From Planctomycetota bacterium (GTDB lineage Bacteria > Planctomycetota > Planctomycetia > Gemmatales > Gemmataceae), in NCBI GenBank assembly GCA_021325115.1, contig JAJPHU010000068.1, positions 1-32,279 of the forward strand: 32,279 nucleotides of DNA, in the 5' to 3' direction. Below the pieces are notes generated by a model. The model made no database searches. It was not told the DNA's origin and worked only from the letters and a program-made list of their open reading frames with translations. Of this stretch, positions 1 through 8,196 are shown piece after piece (within the stretch, counting starts at the first letter, position 1; every line of letters starts with the position of its first letter). Made by a program: the position numbers and the translations under genes.

Positions 1-68
1 GCCACAATTTTTCTCCACTATGGGAGCTTGAGACAAAATGGGCAAAATATGTGCCGCCAGTCTGAATG

Positions 69-158
69 CCAACGAGCCGACAGCATAAGCGACGGATGCC
101 TTGCCGTGGTTTGCACTTCCGGCTCGTCTCTCCGTCGCTTATGCTGTCGGCTCGTTGG
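69..158. repeat. Long intergenic hairpin, AGCATAAGCGACGG family, copy 1
   Basis: Two perfectly complementary 28-base arms (69-96 and 131-158) flank a 34-base loop. The arm core AGCATAAGCGACGG recurs at 28716-28729, and a diverged form occurs at 32168-32182. The element lies about 40 bases past the stop of the minus-strand SRPBCC gene, so it could end that transcript. No clear T-run follows on the minus strand, so a factor-dependent terminator, an RNA-stability element or a REP-like repeat are all possible. The remaining bases of 1-196 show no gene that I can support. Confidence 0.75.
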
Positions 159-196
159 ATGTGGGACCGTCGTTGCGCATGGTCGAGAACGACGTT

Positions 197-943
197 TCAA
201 AGCGGCGTCGCGGCAGCCGTTTCCGTTTCCATGAGCTGTTTGAAACGCAGCAGGTCTTGGTGGATTTGCTGGCGCGGCGCGGCGCCCAGCAGCTGAGCCA
301 CGGGGCCAGCCAGTTGGACGGCGTGGGTGTCGTACTTGAGGACGACGCGCAGCTCGGTACCGCGGCCATGCGGCAACTCGCGGAAATGCACCGAGCCGGC
401 CGTGTCCACTTCGCTTCCGTCCACCGAGCGCCAGGCGATCAACTCATTTTCCTTTTCGTTGATGATCTCGGCTTCCCATGCAATGTCGAGACCGAGCGGC
501 CCGCGCGCTATCCAGCGCGATCTCCGATCGTCGATCTCTTCGACGCCCTTTAAATGCTGCATGATGCGGCCGATATTCTCCAGCTTGCGCCAGAAGCGCC
601 AGAGAGTGGCGGCATCGCGATGGATGAAGATGCGGTCCTCGACTTTGACGCCGTGGCCGGCGCGGACACTGGTGGCTGAGCTGACCGGCGGCGCTGTGCT
701 GACTCCCAGCATCTCATAACAAACACAATGGCCGGTCAATCCGCGATAGACCAGAGAGCCGCCTACAGCGGCCAAACCCAACCCACCCAGAGAACGGCGC
801 GACAGCCCGAACAGCCCCAGAGCGACGCCGCCGAGAAGGGACAGCAAGCGTTCTTTGTCACCAACGTTGATACGCGGGGCCATCCGGCCAACCTGCCGTA
901 GCAGCCAGCGGCGCCTTTGAGGTGGAGCAATTGCAGTGGACAT
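197..943 (-). CDS. SRPBCC (cyclase/dehydrase-like) protein with DUF2892-type membrane domain
   Basis: This 248-residue protein has two parts. Residues about 25-75 are Gly/Leu-rich and hydrophobic and resemble the DUF2892/YgaP-type inner-membrane domain. Residues about 95-235 look like an SRPBCC (polyketide cyclase/dehydrase) fold, starting with VEDRIFIHRDAATLWRFW and ending in a helix rich in Gln and Leu. Proteins with this combination are common uncharacterised membrane proteins in Planctomycetota and Proteobacteria. The fold binds hydrophobic ligands in other families, but no ligand can be inferred here. I chose the ATG at 943 because AAGGAG lies seven bases upstream and the family similarity begins there; the frame stays open further upstream, but that part looks like untranslated DNA carrying a palindromic repeat. 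The gene is divergent from the methyltransferase that follows. Confidence 0.8.
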   Translation of the reverse strand: MSTAIAPPQRRRWLLRQVGRMAPRINVGDKERLLSLLGGVALGLFGLSRRSLGGLGLAAVGGSLVYRGLTGHCVCYEMLGVSTAPPVSSATSVRAGHGVKVEDRIFIHRDAATLWRFWRKLENIGRIMQHLKGVEEIDDRRSRWIARGPLGLDIAWEAEIINEKENELIAWRSVDGSEVDTAGSVHFRELPHGRGTELRVVLKYDTHAVQLAGPVAQLLGAAPRQQIHQDLLRFKQLMETETAAATPL

Positions 944-1010
944 CGGAAACTCCTTTTCATGGACAATTATCTCGAACACAGGGGCCTCGACGCAGCGTAT
1001 CGCGGCATGT

Positions 1011-1035
1011 GTTCCCATGCAGAGCGTGGGAATGA
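1011..1035. repeat. Short palindromic repeat (GTTCCCA...TGGGAA)
   Basis: The arms GTTCCCA and TGGGAA(T) surround GC-rich bases in the divergent gap 944-1241. A close relative, in opposite orientation, lies at 27683-27707 inside the cytochrome b C-terminal gene. I see no gene in this gap. Confidence 0.65.
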
Positions 1036-1207
1036 AAAGGGGTGCAATTCCCATACCGCAGATGCGGAGGAACCAAGCGCTGATATACCCGTCGGTGGCG
1101 CCGTAACGCGGTTGACCGTGAGCCGAAGCGAGCCTGGCCGCACTCCCCGTACCCATCTCTTTCTCTACCCGTAGCATACAGGGTGCCAAAGCGGTGGGAG
1201 GAACAGC

Positions 1208-1213
1208 TATAAT
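1208..1213 (+). promoter_or_regulatory. Possible -10 element for the methyltransferase gene
   Basis: A perfect TATAAT lies 29 bases before the ATG at 1242. No good -35 box is visible 16-18 bases upstream, so support is weak. If it is used, transcription would start near 1220 and only the ATG at 1242 would be available, which agrees with the start chosen for the gene. Confidence 0.3.
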
Positions 1214-1241
1214 GTTTATGAGACATTGTGCCGGAGCAACT

Positions 1242-2114
1242 ATGATTGTCTGTCCTTCCATCACTAAGCGCTCCATCCGCCGTCATTACGAGTTGGCGAC
1301 ACCGTTCTATCGCCTCTTGTGGGGACGGCACATCCATCATGGGTTATGGGAAAAGGACGAATCGCCGGCTGTCGCTCAGCAGCGATTGGTCGATCACTTG
1401 GCGGCGGCTGCGGCACTGGCGCCGGGACAGGCGGTCCTCGATGTAGGCTGCGGCATGGGCGGCAGCACCATTGACTTGGCCCGCCGCTATGGCTGCCTCA
1501 CTACTGGATTGACGCTCAGTGCTGTGCAACGCGGCTGGGCAGCCCTGGCAGCGCGATGGCAGGGCGTGAGCCGCCGAACGCGCTTCCTCCAGGCCGATGC
1601 CGAGACCATCGATTTTCCGCCGGCATCATTCGATGTGGTGTGGATTATTGAGTGCAGCGAGCATTTCTTTGATAAAGCCGCCTTCTTTCGCCGCGCCGCT
1701 GGCTGGCTACGTCCGGGAGGCCGCCTCGCCGAGTGTGCCTGGCTGGCCGGCGATTCAGCCGATGCCACGCGCGAAGCGCTGCTCGTTTGTGAGGCGTTTC
1801 TCTGCCCTTCGCTAGGTACGGCTGAAGATTATCACAGCTGGCTGACGGCGGCGGGGCTGACTGTCCGCACTTTCGAGGATTTGACTGCGCGTGTCGCCCC
1901 AACCTGGAACGTTTGTATCCGCCGCGTTCGCGCCAGCGGCATCGGCCTGTTGGGGCGCCTGGCCGGTCGGGAGATGTGCTTGTTCCTCGATCATTTTGCG
2001 ACGCTGGGCAATGCCTATCGCAGCGGGGCGATGCGTTATGGTTTGTTCCTCGCGGAGAAAGCAGGCTACAGAAGCGGCGGCGCCGCCGTGGACACTTCTG
2101 CAAAGCGCCGCTAA
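1242..2114 (+). CDS. SAM-dependent class I methyltransferase
   Basis: This 290-residue protein has a Rossmann methyltransferase core. The SAM-binding motif I is VLDVGCGMGGS (about residues 65-75), followed by an acidic loop QADAETIDFP and motif IV-like SFDVVWIIECSEHF. The layout, with an N-terminal HYELATPFYRLLWG segment and a C-terminal helical region, resembles the tocopherol/sarcosine-type small-molecule methyltransferases (Methyltransf_11/25). The substrate cannot be read from the sequence. I prefer the ATG at 1242 (GGAG five bases upstream), where family-like sequence begins; an in-frame ATG at 1212 preceded by GGAGG is a real alternative and would add 10 residues. The gene converges on the minus-strand lipoprotein gene across a strong hairpin. 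Confidence 0.85.
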   Translation: MIVCPSITKRSIRRHYELATPFYRLLWGRHIHHGLWEKDESPAVAQQRLVDHLAAAAALAPGQAVLDVGCGMGGSTIDLARRYGCLTTGLTLSAVQRGWAALAARWQGVSRRTRFLQADAETIDFPPASFDVVWIIECSEHFFDKAAFFRRAAGWLRPGGRLAECAWLAGDSADATREALLVCEAFLCPSLGTAEDYHSWLTAAGLTVRTFEDLTARVAPTWNVCIRRVRASGIGLLGRLAGREMCLFLDHFATLGNAYRSGAMRYGLFLAEKAGYRSGGAAVDTSAKRR

Positions 2115-2143
2115 CCGCTACACGATCTGTAAAGGCGCAAAAA

Positions 2144-2205
2144 TCTGGCCGCCCGCCATGCCAGCAAGGGTTGTCCTGTCCTTGCTGGCATGGCGGGCGG
2201 CCAGA
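2144..2205. terminator. Perfect 26-bp hairpin between convergent genes, probable bidirectional terminator
   Basis: Arms 2144-2169 and 2180-2205 are perfectly complementary over 26 bases with a 10-base loop. The hairpin sits between the ends of the methyltransferase (+) and the lipoprotein gene (-). A run of five A bases at 2139-2143 gives a T-tract on the minus strand, so intrinsic termination is best supported in that direction. Confidence 0.8.
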
Positions 2206-2223
2206 GTATTTGTTCGTCGGCCC

Positions 2224-2670
2224 TTATTCCAGATGAATGTCATACGTTTGCGGTCCCTTCTTGACCTTGTATTGGAGGCCGGAGGTCTCGAAGGCGTGAT
2301 ATTTCTCAGGCAAAGGCACGTAGGTGCCGTGGACGGAGTCTTCGTTGGGCTTCGGGGCGCCCGCTGGCATGGGGGGAGGAAGCTGATCGGATTGTTTCAT
2401 TTTCAACATGCGGTTTTCTACAGCGATTTGCACTTCGCCGACGGGCGCCCGGCACTGATAATGCCCTTGGGGATCGATAATGGCCACGACAATGTGTCCT
2501 TTAGGGGAGGCGATCTTGATGTGTCCGCCAGGCAGCGGTTTCCCCTTGTAGAACACTGTGCCGGAAACGTCGGCCTCTTCTCCTACCAAAGAGCGTTGGC
2601 AGCCCCCTGCAAGCAGGGTAAAGAGGAGAAGGAACAGGCTCAACCCGGCAAGCGAACACCTCGTCATCAT
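2224..2670 (-). CDS. Small secreted lipoprotein with carboxypeptidase-regulatory-like fold
   Basis: This 148-residue protein starts with a lipoprotein-like signal, a Leu/Phe-rich core followed by LLAGGC at about residues 17-22. The mature part (VSGTVFYKGKPLPGGHIKI, then IDPQGHYQCRAPVGEVQIAV) matches the beta-sandwich repeats that planctomycete genomes often label carboxypeptidase-regulatory-like. No catalytic residues are expected and none are visible. The ATG at 2670 is preceded by GGAAAGGA with good spacing; an upstream ATG at 2685 is also in frame. It is the last gene of the sigma/FecR/DUF1559 group on this strand, separated from the DUF1559 gene by a hairpin. Its role is unknown; surface attachment in the periplasm or outer membrane is inferred. 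Confidence 0.75.
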   Translation of the reverse strand: MMTRCSLAGLSLFLLLFTLLAGGCQRSLVGEEADVSGTVFYKGKPLPGGHIKIASPKGHIVVAIIDPQGHYQCRAPVGEVQIAVENRMLKMKQSDQLPPPMPAGAPKPNEDSVHGTYVPLPEKYHAFETSGLQYKVKKGPQTYDIHLE

Positions 2671-2699
2671 TGATGTCCTTTCCATAGCGTTTAGACTAC

Positions 2700-2757
2700 T
2701 TGCTCGCCCGCAGGTAAGCAAGGAAAAATACGCCCTTGCTTGCCTGCGGGCGAGCAA
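2700..2757 (-). terminator. 24-bp hairpin after the DUF1559 gene
   Basis: Arms 2700-2723 and 2734-2757 pair over 24 bases with a single G-T wobble and a 10-base A-rich loop. It lies between the DUF1559 stop (2778) and the lipoprotein start (2670), so it may reduce read-through or protect the upstream message. Confidence 0.7.
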
Positions 2758-2777
2758 AGGGAAATGTTCGCTCGTCG

Positions 2778-3740
2778 TTACCAGTCAGGGCCAAGGGGTA
2801 GGCCATCCTGGGGATTGCAGGCATAAAACCAGGTGTTCCCGCTGATCCCCTGCGTGACCAGATGGACGCTGCCGTCGCCCATCCCCACATTGATACCGCC
2901 GGTGTGTGGCGACACGGCCCGGCACATACAAGCACTAACGGTGTTTCCGCCTGCAGAGGTCGTGTTCGTCAAGCAGTAGCTGACCGGCGGTGTGAACAAA
3001 GGGAGATAAGCAGGACCGCTATGTCCGATGGAGCCGCACGAACCATCCCAGCCCTGAGGCGTCTGGAAAGTGTTATAGTTCCACCAATAGATGCTGAAAT
3101 AGCCATTGGGAAAAGTAGGGCTGGCGCCGGCGTACTGCTCGCTGAAGAGGATGGTGTTCGACGTTCCATCGGAGAGACTGGCCGGGAAAGGCTCACTGAT
3201 ACCGCCGCCCCATTTGTCCTCGCGGAAGACCATGCCGTTAAAACAATAACTGCCCACCGCCCAAACCGGATTGGGCGCCAGACCATTGTTCGCCGTCGGG
3301 TCCGAAGGGCAAATCATGACCTTGAGCGGCGTTCGCATGGCGATGCCGCCGCCGCCTTGTTCGACATCGTAACCTTGACCATTGGGACAAGCGGTGAGAT
3401 TGTACAGGTTACCTTGCTCGATGAATGGCAACAAATGATAGAAGCATCCGCCATAAGCACAAGAGGGCGAGCCGCATCTGCCCCCATAGAAATTCACTCC
3501 CGTGTTGTTGGGATAACTTCCCAGAGCGGGCGGCAGCATTCCCTGGTGCGTATCGGCGCAGTTTTGTACGGCCAGGCCGAGCTGTTTAAGATTGTTCTGG
3601 CATGACATACGAGCAGCGGCCTCGCGGACTTTTTGTACGGCAGGCAGCAACAGACCGATCAAGATGGCAATAATAGCGATCACCACCAACAACTCGATCA
3701 AGGTGAATGCCTGCCGCGATCGCAGAAGAAACGTCCTCAT
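2778..3740 (-). CDS. DUF1559 pseudopilin-like protein (H-X9-DG C-terminus)
   Basis: This 320-residue protein has a type IV prepilin-like N-terminus: basic [10 protein letters not shown], then [19 protein letters not shown], a hydrophobic helix with Glu at position 5 after the predicted cleavage site (Ala rather than the usual Gly before it). The middle carries the [12 protein letters not shown] segment typical of DUF1559. Near the C-terminus, [12 protein letters not shown] matches the H-X9-DG motif. These proteins are a large, nearly planctomycete-specific family, thought to be exported pseudopilin-like surface proteins; their function is unsettled. GGGAG stands seven bases before the ATG at 3740. 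The gene follows the FecR-LamG gene by 29 bases and is probably cotranscribed with it. Confidence 0.92.
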   Translation of the reverse strand: MRTFLLRSRQAFTLIELLVVIAIIAILIGLLLPAVQKVREAAARMSCQNNLKQLGLAVQNCADTHQGMLPPALGSYPNNTGVNFYGGRCGSPSCAYGGCFYHLLPFIEQGNLYNLTACPNGQGYDVEQGGGGIAMRTPLKVMICPSDPTANNGLAPNPVWAVGSYCFNGMVFREDKWGGGISEPFPASLSDGTSNTILFSEQYAGASPTFPNGYFSIYWWNYNTFQTPQGWDGSCGSIGHSGPAYLPLFTPPVSYCLTNTTSAGGNTVSACMCRAVSPHTGGINVGMGDGSVHLVTQGISGNTWFYACNPQDGLPLGPDW

Positions 3741-3769
3741 AGAAAATCTCCCTTGAAACGAAGGGCGAA

Positions 3770-5380
3770 TCAGGGATTTGGCTTGCCTATTTCGTAAAGA
3801 TCCCGAATTTCTTGCGCTTCCAGGGCCTGTTTGAATAATGCGAACTCGTCCATCCGGCCGTTGAGATTGCAGATGCGGTTGGGATGGCCGGGCTTGGGCG
3901 CCCCCCAATTGCCGATGGCAGCAAAGCGGAACTGAACCTTATGAGGATAGAGCAGCCCATGCACGCTGACGGCCCGGCCGTTGACATAGTGCTGGGCTGT
4001 CCCCGCCGGGCGGTTGTATACAGCGGCCAGGTGGGTCCAGCGCCCAAGGTGGGCCGGCCCCATGATCGGTGGTGAGGCCAACTGATCGTGCTCGCCGGGA
4101 CGACGCTCCATCGACATGTAAAGCATTTGGTCCTGGCGGATTTGCCATTGAAGGTAGCCGTCGCCCCACGAGTCGGTCACAAGCAGGCCGTTGTAGCGGT
4201 TTTCCAGGCTATCGAGGCATACCCAGGCCATAAGAGTGATCGCATCATACTCGCCCGGCACGTAAATGCGCACCCGGTCACCGGGGCTTTTGAACTCCAA
4301 GGCTTGCTTGCCTGGCCAGCGCCCGTTGGTCCATTCGCAGCCGACGATCGTCCCGTCCAATGGTGTCTGTCGGCCTTTTACTCGATCGGGTAAAATGCGG
4401 TCCCAGGGCCGGTCGGTCTGAAAGGTATAATAGAGCAACAGCCGGGGATCCTGACGCAAGCGCTCACTGGCGGCTAACCAGGCTTGATAGCGGCGGCGCG
4501 ACTCTTGCTCGGCGAGATGCGCCAACTGCTGGGCAGTAGGGAAGGTCGAGGGCTCCGGAACGATAACGTGAGCCATTCCGGACTCGTCTACCCGAAGGCC
4601 GTGCCCCGCGGTCAGTTCACGCTGCGAGGCTTCCGCTTGCCCGGAACCGGCGCCGTACACTTTCACTTTGCCCTGAAAGACATGGACCTCGGTTTGCGCG
4701 CTTTCGTCTACCCGTAAGCCAAATTCGGTCCCCAAATCGACCAGTTTCAGCTTCGGCGAACCAATGGTAAAACCACAGGCTTGGTGCGGGATGGTGGCCC
4801 GCAGTTTGCCGCGGGCACAATAGGCTTCCTGGGGCGAGATCAGTTGTACATCGGCCGGACCTTCGAGGATGACCGTGGCTCCGCTATAAAACTGGATTTG
4901 AGCCATACCTGATCTTAAATGCACCCAGCCGGCGGGCAAGGAAGCACCCGGTTGGGCGGTTAGGCCGTTTTTCTCCCACTCGGCCCCGGGGGCTTGCATG
5001 AGCCGGGCCACATTCACATCGATCGGCTCGGCCTGCTCCGGCGCAGACACGACCGCCGGGGGAGGTGGCGGTCGGAAAAGAGGCAAGGCCAAAAGCAGAA
5101 CAGCCGCCAGACTTCCCAGACCAGCAGCAGCCACAACCAGAAAGGGAAGACGGCGACGCGAACGAAACGGCGGGACTGGCCCGCTGGCTTCGTCAGACCC
5201 CGCCGCCGCATACTCCCAGTGAAGGGACGTCCACAACGCTATGGAGTCGAGGTAATAAGTCCGCGCCTGTGGATCGCGACGGAGAATTTCCGCCAACCGG
5301 CATTCCTGCTCTTCGCTCAGCTCTCCGTCGGCAAGGACAGCAAGGAGTTGGCGCAATTCTTTCGGCGGAACGTAGGACAT
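3770..5380 (-). CDS. FecR-domain and LamG-domain membrane protein, putative anti-sigma partner
   Basis: This 536-residue protein starts with an acidic, helical, anti-sigma-like region (residues 1-60, [22 protein letters not shown]). A single transmembrane helix follows at about 79-102, then a Pro-rich linker. Residues about 150-265 look like a FecR domain ([43 protein letters not shown]). Residues about 320-530 form a LamG/concanavalin-like sandwich ([42 protein letters not shown]). The domain order suggests a cytoplasmic sigma-binding N-terminus and an external sensor. The start codon overlaps the sigma factor stop by one base (TAATG), so translation is probably coupled. The partnership with the sigma factor is inferred from the coupling and family context. 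Confidence 0.9.
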   Translation of the reverse strand: MSYVPPKELRQLLAVLADGELSEEQECRLAEILRRDPQARTYYLDSIALWTSLHWEYAAAGSDEASGPVPPFRSRRRLPFLVVAAAGLGSLAAVLLLALPLFRPPPPPAVVSAPEQAEPIDVNVARLMQAPGAEWEKNGLTAQPGASLPAGWVHLRSGMAQIQFYSGATVILEGPADVQLISPQEAYCARGKLRATIPHQACGFTIGSPKLKLVDLGTEFGLRVDESAQTEVHVFQGKVKVYGAGSGQAEASQRELTAGHGLRVDESGMAHVIVPEPSTFPTAQQLAHLAEQESRRRYQAWLAASERLRQDPRLLLYYTFQTDRPWDRILPDRVKGRQTPLDGTIVGCEWTNGRWPGKQALEFKSPGDRVRIYVPGEYDAITLMAWVCLDSLENRYNGLLVTDSWGDGYLQWQIRQDQMLYMSMERRPGEHDQLASPPIMGPAHLGRWTHLAAVYNRPAGTAQHYVNGRAVSVHGLLYPHKVQFRFAAIGNWGAPKPGHPNRICNLNGRMDEFALFKQALEAQEIRDLYEIGKPNP

Positions 5381-6006
5381 TATCCATTCTCCAGGGCTAT
5401 GCGCCGTTCGATACAGCGCATCAGCGCCTCGCGGATGCGGCGCAACGCCTCCGAGACGGCCTTGGGCGAGCGATTGCTGCTTCGCGCGATCTCGTTGACT
5501 GAACCGCCCGGCTCATAGCGCCGCGCCACCAGTGTCCGCTGTTCGGGCCGAAGTTCACGCAAACATTCCAGCAGAGCTTGTTGCCGTTGATCGAACTGCT
5601 TCAGCCGTTCTTGGGCCTCATCGGCCAGTTGGGCGATTAACACGTCGTCGAAATGCTCGCGGGCGCGGCGGGCCTGCTTTTTACGAAAGGCCATGACCTG
5701 GAACTGAGCGATACGTCCGGCCCAGGCCATGAAGTCCGTGCCGGGCTGAAACTCGTCCGCCTTGCGCCACAGAACAAGATTACATTCCTGCAGAATGTCT
5801 TCGGCGTCGGCTGCGTGACGCACCAGCGCGTAGATGAAGGCGTACAGACGCCGTTGACATCGGCTTAATTGGCCGATGAATTCCGCTGTGGCTCCCCGAT
5901 CTGGCGGAGTGGGATCCACCGTGTCGTACTCCTCCGCGGCCGCCGGGCAGAACAAACCAACTGCTCCCCTCAGGCGAACGAGCCTCGTCATTAGGTAAAT
6001 AGCCAT
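5380..6006 (-). CDS. ECF-type RNA polymerase sigma factor (Rhodopirellula/Verrucomicrobium family)
   Basis: This 208-residue protein contains sigma region 2 at about residues 40-110 (RRLYAFIYALVRHAADAEDILQE, then FMAWAGRIAQFQVMAFRKK) and region 4 at about 145-200 (LRPEQRTLVARRY, SVNEIARSSNRSPKAVSEALRRIREAL). The pattern is that of the planctomycete/verrucomicrobial sigma group (TIGR02989). In this group the gene is usually followed by a FecR-LamG membrane protein, as here. Two starts are possible, ATG 6006 and ATG 5991, and neither has a clear ribosome binding site. The FecR partner overlaps its stop codon. The target promoters are unknown; the downstream DUF1559 and lipoprotein genes are plausible members of the same transcription unit. 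Confidence 0.92.
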   Translation of the reverse strand: MAIYLMTRLVRLRGAVGLFCPAAAEEYDTVDPTPPDRGATAEFIGQLSRCQRRLYAFIYALVRHAADAEDILQECNLVLWRKADEFQPGTDFMAWAGRIAQFQVMAFRKKQARRAREHFDDVLIAQLADEAQERLKQFDQRQQALLECLRELRPEQRTLVARRYEPGGSVNEIARSSNRSPKAVSEALRRIREALMRCIERRIALENG

Positions 6007-6198
6007 TCGCGACCGAATCCCACGGTGTTTCTTCTGGACTGTACTCTCCGCTGCCGCGTCACCCGCTTTTCATGGGGGAAAATCATAGTCCGGTCCTGCG
6101 GGATAGTAGAGGCCAGCCGGACCTTGGGTCAGGCGGTCGCCGACGAGAAATCCAACGAGGCGGAGGGCTTTTGTGGCCAAGAGGAGCAGGCGTGCTAG

Positions 6199-7959
6199 CT
6201 ATTTCTTTAGGATGATCTCGACGGCGCGTACATCGGCGACCTGCGTGCTGGCCGTCTTTGTCGCTTGCAGAGTCAGGGTGGCTTGCCCGGCTGGCAATTC
6301 CGCAGTCCCAAGTGACAAGGGCCGGAAGTCTTTGACGTAAGACTCTCCGCGCCGCGGGACACGGTCCTGTTCCTTGCCACGTAGCGGCGGATCGTGCGCT
6401 TCTGTGATTGTGCCGGTCCACTTCACCTTGCCTAAAGATAGCTCTACCACCGATCCCACGTCCGACTGCGGGCAAGTATAGTGAAGGATAGCTTCGTAGC
6501 GGCCTGTAGTATGTACCTCAATCTCCCATGTCATGCGGTCCTCCGACTTTGTCCAGTGCGTGAAGAACGAACAGTTCGGGGCCGGCGCGCTCCGCTTCAC
6601 GCCTCCATGAGGTACGCCATCGCGGGCCGGCAGCACTGTTCGCGGGAATTCGGCGAATCCCACCGGGAACGGCCGGCGATCGGGCTTGGGCAGTTCGCTC
6701 AGCACCTCGCGCTTCCAGCGCGCCACGGCAGCGGCGAGATGCCGGGCGATTTCCGGATGCTCGGCGGCAATATTTCTTTGCTGCCCCGGATCGTTGGCGA
6801 GGTCGAACAGCTGCCCAGCCGCATCGAGACGAAAACGCTGATTGCGGGCGCTGACTTTCCCCGCCCAGTGTTGGAAAAGAACACGATCGGGAATCGGAGC
6901 GTCCTTGCCGAGCAGCCATGGCGCGAGGCTGATGCCATCGAACGGCTTGTTGCCTATCCGAGCAATGCCGGCCAGATCAAGGAGCGTTGGATACAGATCG
7001 ATGGCCGCGGCAATGGGGGTGATTACGATGCCGGGACGGATCTTCACTGGCCAACGGATGAAGAGCGGCGAGCGCACGCCGCCCTCGTCGGTGCTGCCTT
7101 TGATTCCCTTCATGCCGCCGTTCCAGCGTGGACCATTCGGGCCATTATCACTTAAATAGATAAAGATAGTATTGTGATCTATTTTATTCTTGCAGAGGAA
7201 TTCGAGGAGGCGGCCAACGTTGGCGTCAATGTTCTCGCACATGGCGAGGGCAGCCCGCGTGTGGCCGATATCCTCATTTTTGCCGCCGCGGAGGTGCAGT
7301 GCCGTATTCTCGAAACGCTGCCAATATCTGGCGGGTACCTGCATCGGCGAGTGCGGTGTGTTATAAGCGAGATAGCAAAAGGACGGTTTGCCCGCAGTGG
7401 CATTCTTGCCCAGAAATGCCATCGCTCGCTCAGTCAAATCGTCCGTGATGTATCCTCGGCCCCGAATGGGCTGGCCGTTATGGTCCAGTGGCGGGTCGAA
7501 GTATTCGCCCCAGTGGCCGGAAGTGAAGCCGTAATATTCTTCGAACCCGCGGCCATTGGGGTGGTAGGGATACTGGGAGCCGTTGTGCCATTTGCCAAAA
7601 CAGCCGGTGGCGTAGCCTGCGGCCCGAAACGCTTCGGCGATAGTCCGTTCATCAAGGTCGAGGCGCTCGGCCCCGGTGGAGACGCCGTGGACGCCGCCGC
7701 GCGGATGCCAGCGTCCGGTCAGCAGCTCGGCCCGCGTCGGCGCACAAACCGGCTGTACAAAGAAGCGCTCAAAGCGCGCCCCGTTCTTGGCCAGCGAATC
7801 GAGGTGCGGCGTGCGCAGGTTCGTGTTGCCGTTCAGACCCAAATCGCCCCAGCCCTGATCGTCGGCCAGGATGAGCAAAATATTCGGTCGTGCATCGGCT
7901 GCGGATGCAAGCGCCGGAACGAAAACAACTGCGATAGTCGCCAGTAAGAAAAGCCGCAT
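6199..7959 (-). CDS. Secreted sulfatase (arylsulfatase family)
   Basis: This 586-residue protein has a signal peptide ending near ALASA (residues 16-20). It continues with the sulfatase N-terminus RPNILLILADDQGWGD, where Asp33-Asp34 are the predicted calcium ligands. The formylglycine signature is C72-A-P-T-R with LLTGR following, so Cys72 should be converted to formylglycine. Further conserved parts are GKWH, HSPMQVP, and YLSDNGPN. After about residue 470 a non-catalytic beta-rich region follows (TGRYEAILHYTCPQSDVGS...), typical of C-terminal modules in planctomycete sulfatases. The substrate is probably a sulfated polysaccharide or ester, by family habit only. The ATG at 7959 has GAGGAG eight to nine bases upstream. 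The gaps 6007-6198 and 7960-8196 contain no gene or clear signal that I can support. Confidence 0.92.
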   Translation of the reverse strand: MRLFLLATIAVVFVPALASAADARPNILLILADDQGWGDLGLNGNTNLRTPHLDSLAKNGARFERFFVQPVCAPTRAELLTGRWHPRGGVHGVSTGAERLDLDERTIAEAFRAAGYATGCFGKWHNGSQYPYHPNGRGFEEYYGFTSGHWGEYFDPPLDHNGQPIRGRGYITDDLTERAMAFLGKNATAGKPSFCYLAYNTPHSPMQVPARYWQRFENTALHLRGGKNEDIGHTRAALAMCENIDANVGRLLEFLCKNKIDHNTIFIYLSDNGPNGPRWNGGMKGIKGSTDEGGVRSPLFIRWPVKIRPGIVITPIAAAIDLYPTLLDLAGIARIGNKPFDGISLAPWLLGKDAPIPDRVLFQHWAGKVSARNQRFRLDAAGQLFDLANDPGQQRNIAAEHPEIARHLAAAVARWKREVLSELPKPDRRPFPVGFAEFPRTVLPARDGVPHGGVKRSAPAPNCSFFTHWTKSEDRMTWEIEVHTTGRYEAILHYTCPQSDVGSVVELSLGKVKWTGTITEAHDPPLRGKEQDRVPRRGESYVKDFRPLSLGTAELPAGQATLTLQATKTASTQVADVRAVEIILKK

Positions 7960-8196
7960 CCTCGTTTCTCCTCGAGAATACCCAGTAATTGTCCAGCTGC
8001 CTGGCACGTTCCCCAGTTTTATTTTTCTTAGGGCTTTTATAGTGGTGGGATTCCGTTGGACTATTTCCAAGATGGGGCGCGAATAGGACGAGAAGAGAAC
8101 GCGCATGACCACGCATACAGCGCATCAGCAGTGGATGGCCAGCGTCAGCTCAGCTGGCAGATATCCCCCAGTCGGTTGACGGCAGCGGTTCGCCGC

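Noticed and set aside
69-158. Reading the long hairpins as CRISPR repeats or phage attachment sites.
   Set aside because: The copies are inverted, kilobases apart and not regularly spaced, and no cas or integrase gene is present.
944-1276. N-terminal extension of the SRPBCC gene to 1276.
   Set aside because: The extra 111 residues contain the translation of a palindromic repeat and cross the start of the divergent methyltransferase gene; AAGGAG before the ATG at 943 gives a better start.
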